Below are positions 1-8,460 of a DNA stretch of 40,657 nt, piece after piece. This stretch comes from a virus. The translations under genes and the position numbers were made by a program. The stretch is from positions 1 through 40,657 of the IMG/VR virus record IMGVR_UViG_3300046787_000188; one strand, 5' to 3'. A model generated the notes under the pieces. The model was given only the letters and a program-made list of their open reading frames with translations, did no database searches and was not told where the DNA came from. Every line of letters begins with the position of its first letter. The first letter of the stretch is position 1.

Positions 1-628
1 GCGGGTAGATTTTCGGACTGACTACGCCGCCATTAGCGTGGTGCGTGCCGCGCCGCTTGTGTTTTCAACCAACAACGCCGAGCGCATGCGTATCGACTCC
101 AGCGGTAACTTGCTGGTGGGGAAAACAACCTCATCAACGTCCACTGGCGCTGGTCTTGTCTTGTACGGGCAGTCAACAATTTCGGGATATGGCCGAATTG
201 ATTATGTAAAGACAAACAGCGGTACGAATACGGCCAATGAGTTCTCTTACAACGGAACACCCGTTGGAACCATCACATACTCTAATACTGCCACGGCGTA
301 CAACACCTCCTCCGACTACCGCCTGAAGAACACCATTGCCCCTATGACGGGCGCATTGGCTAAGGTCGCTGCACTCAAACCTTGCACTTACAAGTGGAAC
401 GCTGATGACTCTGATGGTGAAGGCTTTATTGCCCATGAGTTGCAGGAAGTCGTGCCGCAGTGTGTGACAGGTGAGAAAGACGCAGTAGACGCTGAAGGCA
501 ACCCTCAGTACCAAGGCATCGACACCAGCTTTTTGACCGCAACAATTACCGCAGCTTTGCAAGAGTTGCATCAAATTGTTCAGGCTCAAGCGGCAGAGAT
601 TGCGGAATTGAAAGCTAAGTTGCCATGA
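1..628 (+). CDS. Tail fibre, C-terminal part with S74 chaperone domain (5' partial)
   Basis: Open from the left edge in the frame that starts at base 2 (208 residues, TGA stop). It begins with the same ERMRIDSSGN module that repeats near the right edge of the window, so it is the downstream end of the fibre gene that starts at 37165. The S74 intramolecular chaperone is recognised by the SSDYRLK motif. Its Ser-Asp pair (Ser codon 311-313) is where this family normally cleaves itself off after trimerisation. The motif is followed by GFIAHELQEVVPQ and a C-terminal coiled coil (IVQAQAAEIAELKAKL). Such domains fold trimeric fibres that bind the host surface. The stop overlaps the start of the HNH gene by ATGA, and the true C-terminus may have been cut by that insertion. 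Confidence 0.9.
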   Translation, partial: RVDFRTDYAAISVVRAAPLVFSTNNAERMRIDSSGNLLVGKTTSSTSTGAGLVLYGQSTISGYGRIDYVKTNSGTNTANEFSYNGTPVGTITYSNTATAYNTSSDYRLKNTIAPMTGALAKVAALKPCTYKWNADDSDGEGFIAHELQEVVPQCVTGEKDAVDAEGNPQYQGIDTSFLTATITAALQELHQIVQAQAAEIAELKAKLP

Positions 629-1164
629 AACAATGTGCTTGCTGTAAAGAGGTGAAGCCGTTTACTGAGTTTTGCAAAAATGCAAAGCGAAAAGGCGGCT
701 ACCACTACTATTGCAAAACTTGTCATTCTGCTTCTAATAAAAAATGGCGGGATGCTAATCGTGAAGCTGCGTTGGCAACATCGGCTGCTTATCGTGAAGC
801 AAACAGGGAAAAGTGTCACGCCGCAAGCAAGGCATGGGAAAAAGCAAATCCTGAAAAAATTAAGGCTTGGCGCAAACGATACAGCCAAGAAAAATCTGCA
901 TATTTGCAAGACAAATGCGTTCGATATCGTGCCAACAAAGCAAACAGAACTCCGGCTTGGCTTACTGAGTCAGACTGGCTCCAAATACAATGCAAGTATC
1001 AAGTTGCAGCAATGTATAACCGTGAAGGTTTGGATAGATGGGATGTTGACCACATCATTCCACTCCATGGGAAAAGAGTCTCAGGCCTTCATGTTCCAAG
1101 CAATTTGAGAGTCATTAAGTCTGAAGAAAATAAACGAAAGGCCAACAAGTATGTTGTTGAGTAA
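625..1164 (+). CDS. HNH homing-type endonuclease
   Basis: A 179-residue protein. The N-terminus has paired Cys motifs (CACC, then a CKTC pair about 25 residues later), suggesting a zinc-binding region. The middle is very Lys/Arg-rich and helical (repeated ANREK/ANPEK units). The C-terminus carries the HNH signature DVDHIIPLHG ... NLRVI ... ENKRKAN. Such free-standing HNH genes are mobile and usually cut alleles lacking them. It is placed exactly at the 3' end of the fibre gene with an ATGA overlap and looks more AT-rich than its flanks. Just after its stop is an out-of-frame stretch that reads like a lost fibre C-terminus, so the gene probably inserted there. Family call is firm; mobility is inferred. 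Confidence 0.88.
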   Translation: MKQCACCKEVKPFTEFCKNAKRKGGYHYYCKTCHSASNKKWRDANREAALATSAAYREANREKCHAASKAWEKANPEKIKAWRKRYSQEKSAYLQDKCVRYRANKANRTPAWLTESDWLQIQCKYQVAAMYNREGLDRWDVDHIIPLHGKRVSGLHVPSNLRVIKSEENKRKANKYVVE

Positions 1165-1213
1165 CTTAATCACCGCTTTGACCGCCCGAGTTGCGGCACT
1201 CGAATCTAACTAA
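1151..1213 (+). pseudogene. Probable remnant of the fibre C-terminal coiled coil
   Basis: In the frame ending with TAA at 1211-1213 the bases read SNLITALTARVAALESN. This is a heptad-like end typical of the last residues of S74-containing fibres. The stretch overlaps the last codons of the HNH gene and then stops just before the Shine-Dalgarno of the next gene. It could be read as a 20-residue ORF from the ATG at 1151, but no ribosome site supports that. I infer it is the original 3' end of the fibre gene, disconnected when the HNH gene was inserted. Confidence 0.45.
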
Positions 1214-1224
1214 AGGAAACTGAA

Positions 1225-1533
1225 ATGACAAACTGGACAATCTCCACCCTTGACCGCAACACCGCTGATGGTTTTGTGACAACTGTTCACTGGAACGCAT
1301 CACAAGTTGACGGTGACTTCACTGCCTCGACTTACTCCACTGTCAGCTTCACAAAAGAAGATGGTATCAACTACGTGCCTTATGCCGACCTGACAGAAGC
1401 TGCTGTGGTTGAGTGGGTAAAAGGCTCTTTAGGCGCTGAAGGTGTTGCCGCTGTTGATGCTGCTTTAGCTGCAAACATTGCTTCTCAGAAGGCTCCTGTT
1501 CAGGCTTCTGGCTTGCCTTGGGTTGCGGCATAA
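1225..1533 (+). CDS. Small virion-associated protein (DUF7936-like)
   Basis: A 102-residue protein beginning MTNWTISTLDRNTADGFV, preceded by TAAAGGAAAC, a good ribosome site. A predicted beta-rich first half (VTTVHWNASQVDG ... TYSTVSFT) is followed by a helical, Ala-rich second half (EAAVVEWVKGSLG ... AANIASQKAP). The pattern W-T-I-x-x-L-D-R and V-x-x-V-H-W resembles the small proteins found beside tail fibre genes in many podophages (DUF7936 as I recall it). Function is unknown; a role at the tail or as a fibre partner is suggested only by position. Confidence 0.6.
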   Translation: MTNWTISTLDRNTADGFVTTVHWNASQVDGDFTASTYSTVSFTKEDGINYVPYADLTEAAVVEWVKGSLGAEGVAAVDAALAANIASQKAPVQASGLPWVAA

Positions 1534-1572
1534 TTAACCCGAGCAATTCGCTCTATAACTAAAGGAATTGAA

Positions 1573-1719
1573 ATGGAATTGAAACTTGACGCAAATGAGA
1601 TTAACTTTATTTTGCAAGTATTGGGAGAACTGCCAAGTAAAACTGGTTGCTTCCCTTTGATTGTCAAAATTAAAGAGCAAGCTGACTCTCAAATCCCCAA
1701 AGAAGAACCTGTGCAATAA
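1573..1719 (+). CDS. Small conserved-type phage protein, 48 aa
   Basis: Starts MELKLDANEINFILQVLGEL and ends KIKEQADSQIPKEEPVQ. It is preceded by AAAGGAATTGAA, a clear ribosome site, and followed after eight bases by the nozzle gene. The short amphipathic-helix pattern (L-x-L-D-A-N-E-I-N-x-I-L-x-x-L) with a GCFPL-type turn is one I have seen in small phage ORFs in structural regions. Function is unknown. Composition and spacing make it a believable gene. Confidence 0.65.
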   Translation: MELKLDANEINFILQVLGELPSKTGCFPLIVKIKEQADSQIPKEEPVQ

Positions 1720-1727
1720 GGTACACC

Positions 1728-3329
1728 ATGAGCGATTACAGCCGTCTTAGGACTCCATTTACATCAATGAGTTTTACTCCTGATGTGCCTAGTAACGCTC
1801 TTAGTACAACCGAATATAGCAACGGTCTGAATGTTGAAGCCGATGTTCGTGGCATCAAAAAGGTTGGTGGAGAAGAAGAAATTCTCTCCACCATTCCCGG
1901 TAATGTTGTATTTATAGAAGGTGGCTTTCGATCTGAAGCCAACTGGGTCTACATTGCTGCTACCCGTGAAGGTAAGTGGTACATGCTTACCTCTAGTGGC
2001 ATTACCAACATTACTCCCGGTGTTGGCGCCAACCCAAACGTTTCTCTGTCTGGTTATTCTGATAATGTGAATATTACTGCTTCTTGTGTAGGCAGTGTGT
2101 TTTTTATCAATGATACATTGCGTAATCCAATGTATTTCTTGCCAACAGCAACTGAAATTGCTTTGACATCGGATGCTCAGTGGAATTACACCCCCGGTGT
2201 TAATGCAACTCGTGCTGGTTTTGTGCGTAACTTTTGCTCTCCAAACGTTGGCAACATTTTGGTAGCAGGTAACTTAACGCAAGACCTTGCTGCTGGTACA
2301 ACTGTTAACTACCCAACAACCATTCGTTGGTCGCAAGCTTTTGCAAGTACTGGCATTCCTCAGACTTGGGTTCCAACTTTGACCAACGTGGCTAACGAAC
2401 AAGAAGTCCCTGTTCGTGGTCCATTGATTGATGGCTTTTTTCTTGGAGCTAACTTTTACTTGTGTTCTTATTGGGACACGGTGGTTATGTCTCCTATTGC
2501 CTATCAAAACAGCACAGCACCAGTATTTGGTGTTCGCTTGTTTAACCAAGGCCGTGGGTTGATCAACAATAATTGCTGGTCAAACACCGATTCAAATGTT
2601 TATGGTGTTGATAGCCGAGACATTTGGGTATTTAACGGCTCTGAGTTTGCTTCTCTTGGCAACCAGAAAGTGCGTGACTATTTCTATAGAAATCTGTCAA
2701 CAACCTATTCAGACCGTATTTTTATGGTCAACAATACCCAAAAGAACCAGATTGAGATCTATTACCCTGATCTGACATCTACTGGTTGGTGCAACAAGAT
2801 GCTGTCTTGGCGCTATGACTTGCAAGTCTGGAATGCTCCTAGAGATGTTGCTAACGCTTGCATGGGCACAGAAGGGCCTGTATTCGTGTCAGGAGCCTTC
2901 AAATACGCATCACGCACTGTTGTGTATGCCCAAGGGTCTACAGCCTCTTCTAAGGTCATTCAAACCAATCGGACAAATGGTTTCCGTGGTGCTGCTATTC
3001 CTACCTTGTTTGAGCGTACAAACCTGACTTTGCAGTCAGATAATGGACCTGTTCCTTATTCGTCCAAAGTGTATGTCCACCGCATCTTGCCTGAGATTGC
3101 AGGATCTGGTTCTGTTGACATTACTGTTGGTGGTGCTAACTCTACTCAGCAAACCCCTGTTTACGGTGCTTCTGGCACTGTTAAGATTGACACCAACAAT
3201 CCGTGGGTTACGACACAACAAAATGCTGTTCGTACAGTATCGGTAAAAGTAGAGTCAAATGACGCTACAGATGCTTGGAACATGACCGCATTGAACTGGC
3301 AAGCAACTATTGTTGAGGATGCTTTCTAA
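1728..3329 (+). CDS. Tail nozzle / DNA-stabilisation protein (P22 gp10-like)
   Basis: A 533-residue protein rich in Trp, Tyr, Asn and Gly in a repeating beta-propeller-like pattern, with stretches such as VRGPLIDGFFLG, CSYWDTVVMSP and YGVDSRDIWVFNGSEF. This matches the stabilisation or nozzle proteins (P22 gp10, functionally like T7 gp12) that close the short tail and hold the packaged DNA. It follows the fibre region and is coupled to the next tail gene by a TAATG overlap. Some Cys residues are present without a zinc motif. The family call rests on composition, length and recognised motifs, so gp10-like is likely but not proven. Confidence 0.72.
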   Translation: MSDYSRLRTPFTSMSFTPDVPSNALSTTEYSNGLNVEADVRGIKKVGGEEEILSTIPGNVVFIEGGFRSEANWVYIAATREGKWYMLTSSGITNITPGVGANPNVSLSGYSDNVNITASCVGSVFFINDTLRNPMYFLPTATEIALTSDAQWNYTPGVNATRAGFVRNFCSPNVGNILVAGNLTQDLAAGTTVNYPTTIRWSQAFASTGIPQTWVPTLTNVANEQEVPVRGPLIDGFFLGANFYLCSYWDTVVMSPIAYQNSTAPVFGVRLFNQGRGLINNNCWSNTDSNVYGVDSRDIWVFNGSEFASLGNQKVRDYFYRNLSTTYSDRIFMVNNTQKNQIEIYYPDLTSTGWCNKMLSWRYDLQVWNAPRDVANACMGTEGPVFVSGAFKYASRTVVYAQGSTASSKVIQTNRTNGFRGAAIPTLFERTNLTLQSDNGPVPYSSKVYVHRILPEIAGSGSVDITVGGANSTQQTPVYGASGTVKIDTNNPWVTTQQNAVRTVSVKVESNDATDAWNMTALNWQATIVEDAF

Positions 3330-5272
3330 TGCCTTTTCTTCTTGACGGAAATCCAACAGCATCCGAAATATCGGAAGCAGTCAATTATTTGCTTGCAAAC
3401 TTTGACAGCAGTGTTTCGTCTGATCCAAACACAGGTCAAGTTACAGGGCCAACTGGTGAAGTTATTGGTTATGTATACAAATACATGGCTGTTAAATATG
3501 CCGATAGTTTTGATGGGTCGGTAAACTTCAGCAATAGCCCAACCAATAAGTCTTACTACGGGATCAGAAACAATAATGATCCTACTGAATCATCCAATTA
3601 TGCTGACTATATTTGGTATGAGGTAACTGGTGGTTTTGGTGTTACTAAATCACTTTGGTATATCTCTACTGGTGGACGGCAAATTCAATTTGCAGTTTCT
3701 GTTTCTGCTCCTGATGCTGGCTGGTTAGTTGATCCGGGATCTTCTATTGACTTGGATGTTGTCACTTCTGGCAATATCCCAGTTATTGCTGAAGCTTTTA
3801 TCCCTTACTTCACGCCAAACACATTGCAAGTGCCAAGGACAGGCAACCCACTTGCTCCAGTATTTACCAACATCATCCCGGTGATGTATGCCACTGATGC
3901 TGGCGCTGTTGTGCCTTTTACAGATGCTCAAACAGATACTGCGGTTAACTTTGTAAACAACACTTGGCGTATTGGCAACAGTTCAACAACTGGTTATGCC
4001 GATATATCTAAAACCAACATCACAATTGGCGACCCAACTGATGCTGGTGATTATGCTCAGTGGCCTAATCCAACAGCAATGTCGGCAAGCCCTGCTTACA
4101 TTACTGTCCCTGTACGGTACAAAAACAGCTTGGGTGTTGTTGCTCAAGCTGGTGTTGCTACTGTTCAACTGGTTTTTACCGATCCCGGTCAAACTGGTCA
4201 GCAAGGCCCAACACTTGATATAAACGGCTATACAGCGTTTGTTCAGAATGCAGGGGGAGCATTTACCCCATCTACTGCAACACTGTCTGCTGTAACCACA
4301 AATATCACGGCTCCAACATATAGCTGGACCATCTCAGGAGCTACTCCAACCAGTGCAACTACTGCATCTGTTGTGGTTACTCCTACAAGTTCATCTACTG
4401 GTGTTTCTGTGTCTTTGACGGTCAACGGCAGTAACTTGCTTGCACCTGTCACAAAGACAATGCAGATGCCTGTTGTTTATGATGGGGCTGCTGGTGAAGC
4501 AGGGGCTAACGGCGTAATGTCGGCTTTCCCGTCCATTTACATTTGGACCGGATCGTCTGTGCCTCCTACAAGGCCATCAACCACTTCTACCTACACTTGG
4601 TCCACTGGAGCCTATACAGCGCCTTCTGGGTGGTCTACAACGGCTCCTAGCAATACTGTTGCTGGCAACTACCTGTGGATCATTACTGTTCCGCTAAATG
4701 CAAGTGCAACAACTGTAACTTCAACCTTGGATTGGACCAATGTCACATATCCAATCCGTGCTATTGCTTACAACGGAGCAAACGGTGCTAACGGCACTAA
4801 CGGCATAAACGGAACAAATGGCTCAAACGGCTCTGCTACTTTTGTAGTTACCCGGACAGCTAACGACAGTTCTGCTCCAAGTAATGCTGAAGTGACTGCT
4901 GTAATTGGCAGAAACCCTGTTGCTGGTGATATTGTCACTGTGTCATATAACTTGGGTAACAACGCTGTTGTATATAGATATACGACAAACTGGGTTACTC
5001 AAGCAACTTACATTACTGGTAGCTTGATTGTCAGTAACACGATTACTTCTGACAAATTAAGTGTCAATCAGTTGTCTGCAATATCGGCTGATTTGGGTAC
5101 TGTTACTGCTGGCAGTTTGAATATTAATAGCAAATTTATTGTTGACTCTTCAGGCAATACAACCATTCAAAGTGGAACAACTGGAGCAAGACTTTATATT
5201 GCCAACAATGTGATTAAAGTTTTTGATGCTGCTGGTGTTGTCAGGGTCAAGATTGGGGACTTGTCAGCATGA
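3329..5272 (+). CDS. Tail protein with collagen-like segment
   Basis: A 647-residue protein coupled to the previous gene by TAATG. The N-terminus (PFLLDGNPTASEISEAVNYL) is helical. The middle is Ser/Thr-rich with Ig-like strands (PTYSWTISGATPTSATTASV). Near bases 4768-4840 a run of GAN/GTN/GSN triplets forms a short collagen-like G-x-N repeat. The C-terminus (GSLIVSNTITSDKLSV ... FIVDSSGNTTIQSG ... VVRVKIGDLSA) resembles the end domains of central tail-tip proteins and fibre-attachment proteins. A role as tail tip or secondary fibre is likely. Exact homology was not recognised. Confidence 0.65.
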   Translation: MPFLLDGNPTASEISEAVNYLLANFDSSVSSDPNTGQVTGPTGEVIGYVYKYMAVKYADSFDGSVNFSNSPTNKSYYGIRNNNDPTESSNYADYIWYEVTGGFGVTKSLWYISTGGRQIQFAVSVSAPDAGWLVDPGSSIDLDVVTSGNIPVIAEAFIPYFTPNTLQVPRTGNPLAPVFTNIIPVMYATDAGAVVPFTDAQTDTAVNFVNNTWRIGNSSTTGYADISKTNITIGDPTDAGDYAQWPNPTAMSASPAYITVPVRYKNSLGVVAQAGVATVQLVFTDPGQTGQQGPTLDINGYTAFVQNAGGAFTPSTATLSAVTTNITAPTYSWTISGATPTSATTASVVVTPTSSSTGVSVSLTVNGSNLLAPVTKTMQMPVVYDGAAGEAGANGVMSAFPSIYIWTGSSVPPTRPSTTSTYTWSTGAYTAPSGWSTTAPSNTVAGNYLWIITVPLNASATTVTSTLDWTNVTYPIRAIAYNGANGANGTNGINGTNGSNGSATFVVTRTANDSSAPSNAEVTAVIGRNPVAGDIVTVSYNLGNNAVVYRYTTNWVTQATYITGSLIVSNTITSDKLSVNQLSAISADLGTVTAGSLNINSKFIVDSSGNTTIQSGTTGARLYIANNVIKVFDAAGVVRVKIGDLSA

Positions 5273-6750
5273 GTCAGGGAATTGCTACTTATTCGTCAAA
5301 CGGAATTCAGTTGTTGGATATTAATACATCCACTCTGCCGTTAATGACGAATTTGTCTACCAATTACACAGGCACATCATCTATTCCATTTAATTCATTT
5401 AATGGAATATATGGAGTAACCCTTGGGAACTCTCCATTACAAGTATCCAAAACCAATAATGGATATGATTGGAATGTATCTACATATGGTATTGTTTCCT
5501 CGGATGGATCGAGTTATATACAGCCATCGGTAGATGATTCAACTCACTACACATCAAACAATAAACCATATGTTTTGGCAAACCCTTTGACATTTAGGGT
5601 CCACCATCACAGGGGCGCTATTACCCCAATATCTTCAAATGTGCTTTCATTTGGATATAAGACAACTGCCAGTGCAACTTACGGCATGTCTTTTGCCAAC
5701 CTGTCAAATCAATTCATTGTTGATTCAGAAACAAAGACATATTATTTGCACCCTGATGCAAGTGGCAATCCAATTAGAACTGGTTATGCTGGTGTTTTGC
5801 CTTTCAGTAATACAAACGCTATTGCAAGTGTTGATTACACATTTACAAGCACAACACCAACAACAATTACTTTTGAAAAAGCTTTTGTTGAACAGCCATT
5901 GATTTTTATTGTCAGCACTACAGAAGGCTCATATCAAGCTCCTGTTGCTGCATGCGATCCTAGTGCTGTATATGGAGCATTAACAACTTCAGATGGCTAC
6001 TATCTTGGTGGAGCATCTTTGCATGCTTGGATTAAGGACGGTAGCGGAAGGTATATTGGGGCATCCATTCTTGCTTCTGGCAGCACATCGGCAACCATTA
6101 ATTCTTTAAGTGTTAGCTGTGGATGGGGGCAATGGGGTAATGACAGCGGAACTACTTGGGCATTTCGTTATTTTGTTGTAAGCCCAGAAGAGCCAACATA
6201 CGCTCTTTATGGTGATACTACAAACTTTGGGGTTCAAGTCATGAACTCTAGTGGAGTCAAAACATTTGATTCTAGATATAAAGTTTGCTGCAACTTCCAA
6301 GTATTTAATGTTGGAATACCTTATAAATATTTTGTATGCAATAAGACCACAAGCACGGCAACAAGTTTTGCAAGTCCTTTATATGGCGTAATTACAAACC
6401 AAACATCATCAATTACATTAAACAATCAAGTTGTTTCTGGTGTGTTGATTAATAACCAGACATCAGTAACTGGTCACAATATATACAATTGGACAATATC
6501 TTCTGGATTCCCTCTTGGGCCAAGAACATATTACGGCAGGTACTTGCATATCACAGAAACTAATGCAGGTGGTGGGTTGAAGAATTATTCAATCACCATT
6601 AGCCCTGACTACACAACATCCTTAAGGGATGCTGGCACTGCTGGTTTGAACTCTACTGACAGGTTTTACGCTTCTTGGGATTATCACTGGGCAACCACAA
6701 ATGGAACAATGTCGGTTGTTGTTTGCAATTTAAACTTGGAAAACATCTAA
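5269..6750 (+). CDS. Putative tail/receptor-associated beta-rich protein
   Basis: A 493-residue protein, coupled by ATGA to the preceding tail gene. It is rich in Ser, Thr, Asn, Gly and aromatic residues, with few charges, as in extracellular beta-structured virion proteins. Segments such as FRVHHHRGAITPISSN, GASLHAWIKDGSGRYIGAS and SVSCGWGQWGNDSGTTWAFRY suggest a beta-sandwich or glycan-binding fold. No family was recognised. Position between the tail-tip protein and small virion proteins supports a tail role. Confidence 0.6.
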   Translation: MSQGIATYSSNGIQLLDINTSTLPLMTNLSTNYTGTSSIPFNSFNGIYGVTLGNSPLQVSKTNNGYDWNVSTYGIVSSDGSSYIQPSVDDSTHYTSNNKPYVLANPLTFRVHHHRGAITPISSNVLSFGYKTTASATYGMSFANLSNQFIVDSETKTYYLHPDASGNPIRTGYAGVLPFSNTNAIASVDYTFTSTTPTTITFEKAFVEQPLIFIVSTTEGSYQAPVAACDPSAVYGALTTSDGYYLGGASLHAWIKDGSGRYIGASILASGSTSATINSLSVSCGWGQWGNDSGTTWAFRYFVVSPEEPTYALYGDTTNFGVQVMNSSGVKTFDSRYKVCCNFQVFNVGIPYKYFVCNKTTSTATSFASPLYGVITNQTSSITLNNQVVSGVLINNQTSVTGHNIYNWTISSGFPLGPRTYYGRYLHITETNAGGGLKNYSITISPDYTTSLRDAGTAGLNSTDRFYASWDYHWATTNGTMSVVVCNLNLENI

Positions 6751-6751
6751 T

Positions 6752-7168
6752 ATGGGATCTCAAATCGCTCAAGTATCGCCATCCACTCAGCCGCAAGGCA
6801 AAGCAGGAGCGGCTGCTATTTCCCAATACTCTCCTGTTCAACAGGCAAATCTTCTTCAGCAAACTGATATGCGTTATCGGGGCGGTGAAGTAGCTCAAAA
6901 ACCAATGGATTTTAATCCTGCTGGAGAGTTAAGGCCAAGTCCTCCAATCGGTGGTATTACGCCTGATTACATGACAATGTATCCTGCTGGTCAGTCTACA
7001 AACCAACCACAGCAAGGTTTAGGCAAAGGTGGCCGAGTAACTACTCCGGGTCAGGGTGGACAGCCAAGGATGGGTGTTCCAAATAATTATTCCAATACTG
7101 TTGGACAGTGGGATAATGCGTCTATTCAACCTCGCCAGACACAATCTGGGAAAGGAAAAGGGTATTAA
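6752..7168 (+). CDS. Small disordered virion-region protein
   Basis: A 138-residue protein rich in Gln, Pro and Gly (for example SPSTQPQGKAGAAAISQYS and QGLGKGGRVTTPGQGGQPR), apparently largely disordered. It starts two bases after the previous stop and ends just before the next gene. A motif YRGGEVAQKPMDFNP stands out. No family was recognised. In phages of this layout such genes often precede the ejection proteins, so a minor virion or assembly role is possible. Confidence 0.6.
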   Translation: MGSQIAQVSPSTQPQGKAGAAAISQYSPVQQANLLQQTDMRYRGGEVAQKPMDFNPAGELRPSPPIGGITPDYMTMYPAGQSTNQPQQGLGKGGRVTTPGQGGQPRMGVPNNYSNTVGQWDNASIQPRQTQSGKGKGY

Positions 7169-7170
7169 TC

Positions 7171-7875
7171 ATGGGTGGTGGAAAAGGCTCAAGCACTAGT
7201 ACAGTGCAAATGACACCGGAACAGAAAAGAGTTCTCGGTATTCAAGCAGATGCCCTTGAGGGCACATTCATGCCAGCGTATAAGAAAACGATTGGCAAAG
7301 CTGAAGATGCTCTTAACCAAACAAGTCCTGCTGCAATTGAAGCTGCCAATAGGGCAATGGGTGTATCAGGTCGTGCAAGTGCTTTGCAAGAGGCAACTGG
7401 TGCTGCTGGTTTGACCACTGGTATGTCTGGTCTGGCTTCTTTGTTTGACCCTCAATACGAACAACAGCAAGTTGATGCTGCTTTGCAAGCTGGTCGTGAA
7501 ACTGGTCGTGAAGAGATGAATCAGCAAGTTGCTGGTTATGGTGCTGCTGGTGGTCTTGGATCTGCTCGTCAAGCCTTGGCTTCTCAGAACTTGGCATCCT
7601 TGCAAGAACAGCGTCAAGCCACTGCTGCTGCTGGTGCTCGTGCTGGTGTACAGGCCAACAAAGCTGCTGCTTCTAAAGCGCTTATGGAAGCTGGTCAAGG
7701 GCAACTTACTGCTGCTCAACAAGCTGCTGCTGGTCGTGTTAACTTGGCTCAGACACCTCAAGACATCTTGGCTAAGTATGCTTCTGTTGTGTACGGTACA
7801 CCTCAGGGTTCTACTACGCCTAACTTTGCTGGCACACAAGGTCAGAAGACATCTAGCAAGGGCTTTGGCTTCTAA
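7171..7875 (+). CDS. Putative internal virion / DNA-ejection protein
   Basis: A 234-residue Ala/Gln/Gly-rich helical protein beginning MGGGKGSSTSTVQMTPEQK. It contains long amphipathic stretches (EQQQVDAALQAGRETGREEM, SLQEQRQATAAAGARAG) and an alanine-rich hinge (QVAGYGAAGGLGSARQAL). This composition is typical of small proteins ejected with the DNA, such as P22 gp7. The three following genes show similar bias, together forming an ejection-protein cassette. The call is from composition and gene order, not from a recognised domain. Confidence 0.6.
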   Translation: MGGGKGSSTSTVQMTPEQKRVLGIQADALEGTFMPAYKKTIGKAEDALNQTSPAAIEAANRAMGVSGRASALQEATGAAGLTTGMSGLASLFDPQYEQQQVDAALQAGRETGREEMNQQVAGYGAAGGLGSARQALASQNLASLQEQRQATAAAGARAGVQANKAAASKALMEAGQGQLTAAQQAAAGRVNLAQTPQDILAKYASVVYGTPQGSTTPNFAGTQGQKTSSKGFGF

Positions 7876-7884
7876 GGAACAATC

Positions 7885-8451
7885 ATGGCAGATACACCTT
7901 TTGGTCTTAGCTTTGGCAACCCCAGTAAGTACATGGGGCAAAGTCCTCTTGCTGAAATTGGCAAGGCTGCAAAGACTGGTTTGATGATCTATGGCTTGCA
8001 GAAGTCAGGGATTATTGATGCTTTGAACAAGGCTGGAATTAATCAAAACAAGCAAGGTGGATTTGGGTTTGAGATGCCTAAGACAGCACCTGAAGGCGCT
8101 ATAGCTCCCGGAATGCAAGGAACCAGTCCTGCTATGGGTGGTGGCTTTGGTCCTGCTGTGCCTCCTCAAGCCGCTAATGCTCCGCTGGTTCCTCCTGCAA
8201 CCAGTGTTGTTCCTCCAGAAGTTGCTCCACAACCAAAGATTGATCTTGGACCACCACCTGATGTTGGCGACCAAATCTTGGATGACAAATGGCATGTACC
8301 AGTTTCTGATTTGTCCAACAAGACAGACTTCAACCCTGTTGCTCAACAAACTGGCTACAACCAGATGTTGAATACTGGTAATGAATATCAAAAAGCTCCC
8401 GGCTATGGGAAGCTTGCAAAAACAGTCCAAACAATGTTTGGCATGGGATAA
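7885..8451 (+). CDS. Hypothetical virion-region protein, Pro-rich
   Basis: A 188-residue protein preceded by AAGGAACAATC before ATG. The N-terminal part (FGLSFGNPSKYMGQSPLAEIGKAAKTGL) has a helical segment. The centre is Pro/Gly/Val-rich (VPPATSVVPPEVAPQPK), and the C-terminus has a short conserved-looking block (DILDDKWHVPVSD-type pattern at about residues 130-145). It sits inside the putative ejection cassette, between two Ala-rich proteins, with the same spacing and start context. No known family. Confidence 0.6.
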   Translation: MADTPFGLSFGNPSKYMGQSPLAEIGKAAKTGLMIYGLQKSGIIDALNKAGINQNKQGGFGFEMPKTAPEGAIAPGMQGTSPAMGGGFGPAVPPQAANAPLVPPATSVVPPEVAPQPKIDLGPPPDVGDQILDDKWHVPVSDLSNKTDFNPVAQQTGYNQMLNTGNEYQKAPGYGKLAKTVQTMFGMG

Positions 8452-8460
8452 GGAACCATC

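Noticed and set aside
7366-7941. Long Ser/Leu-rich minus-strand frame opposite the ejection gene
   Set aside because: A typical antisense shadow of an Ala/Gln-rich gene.
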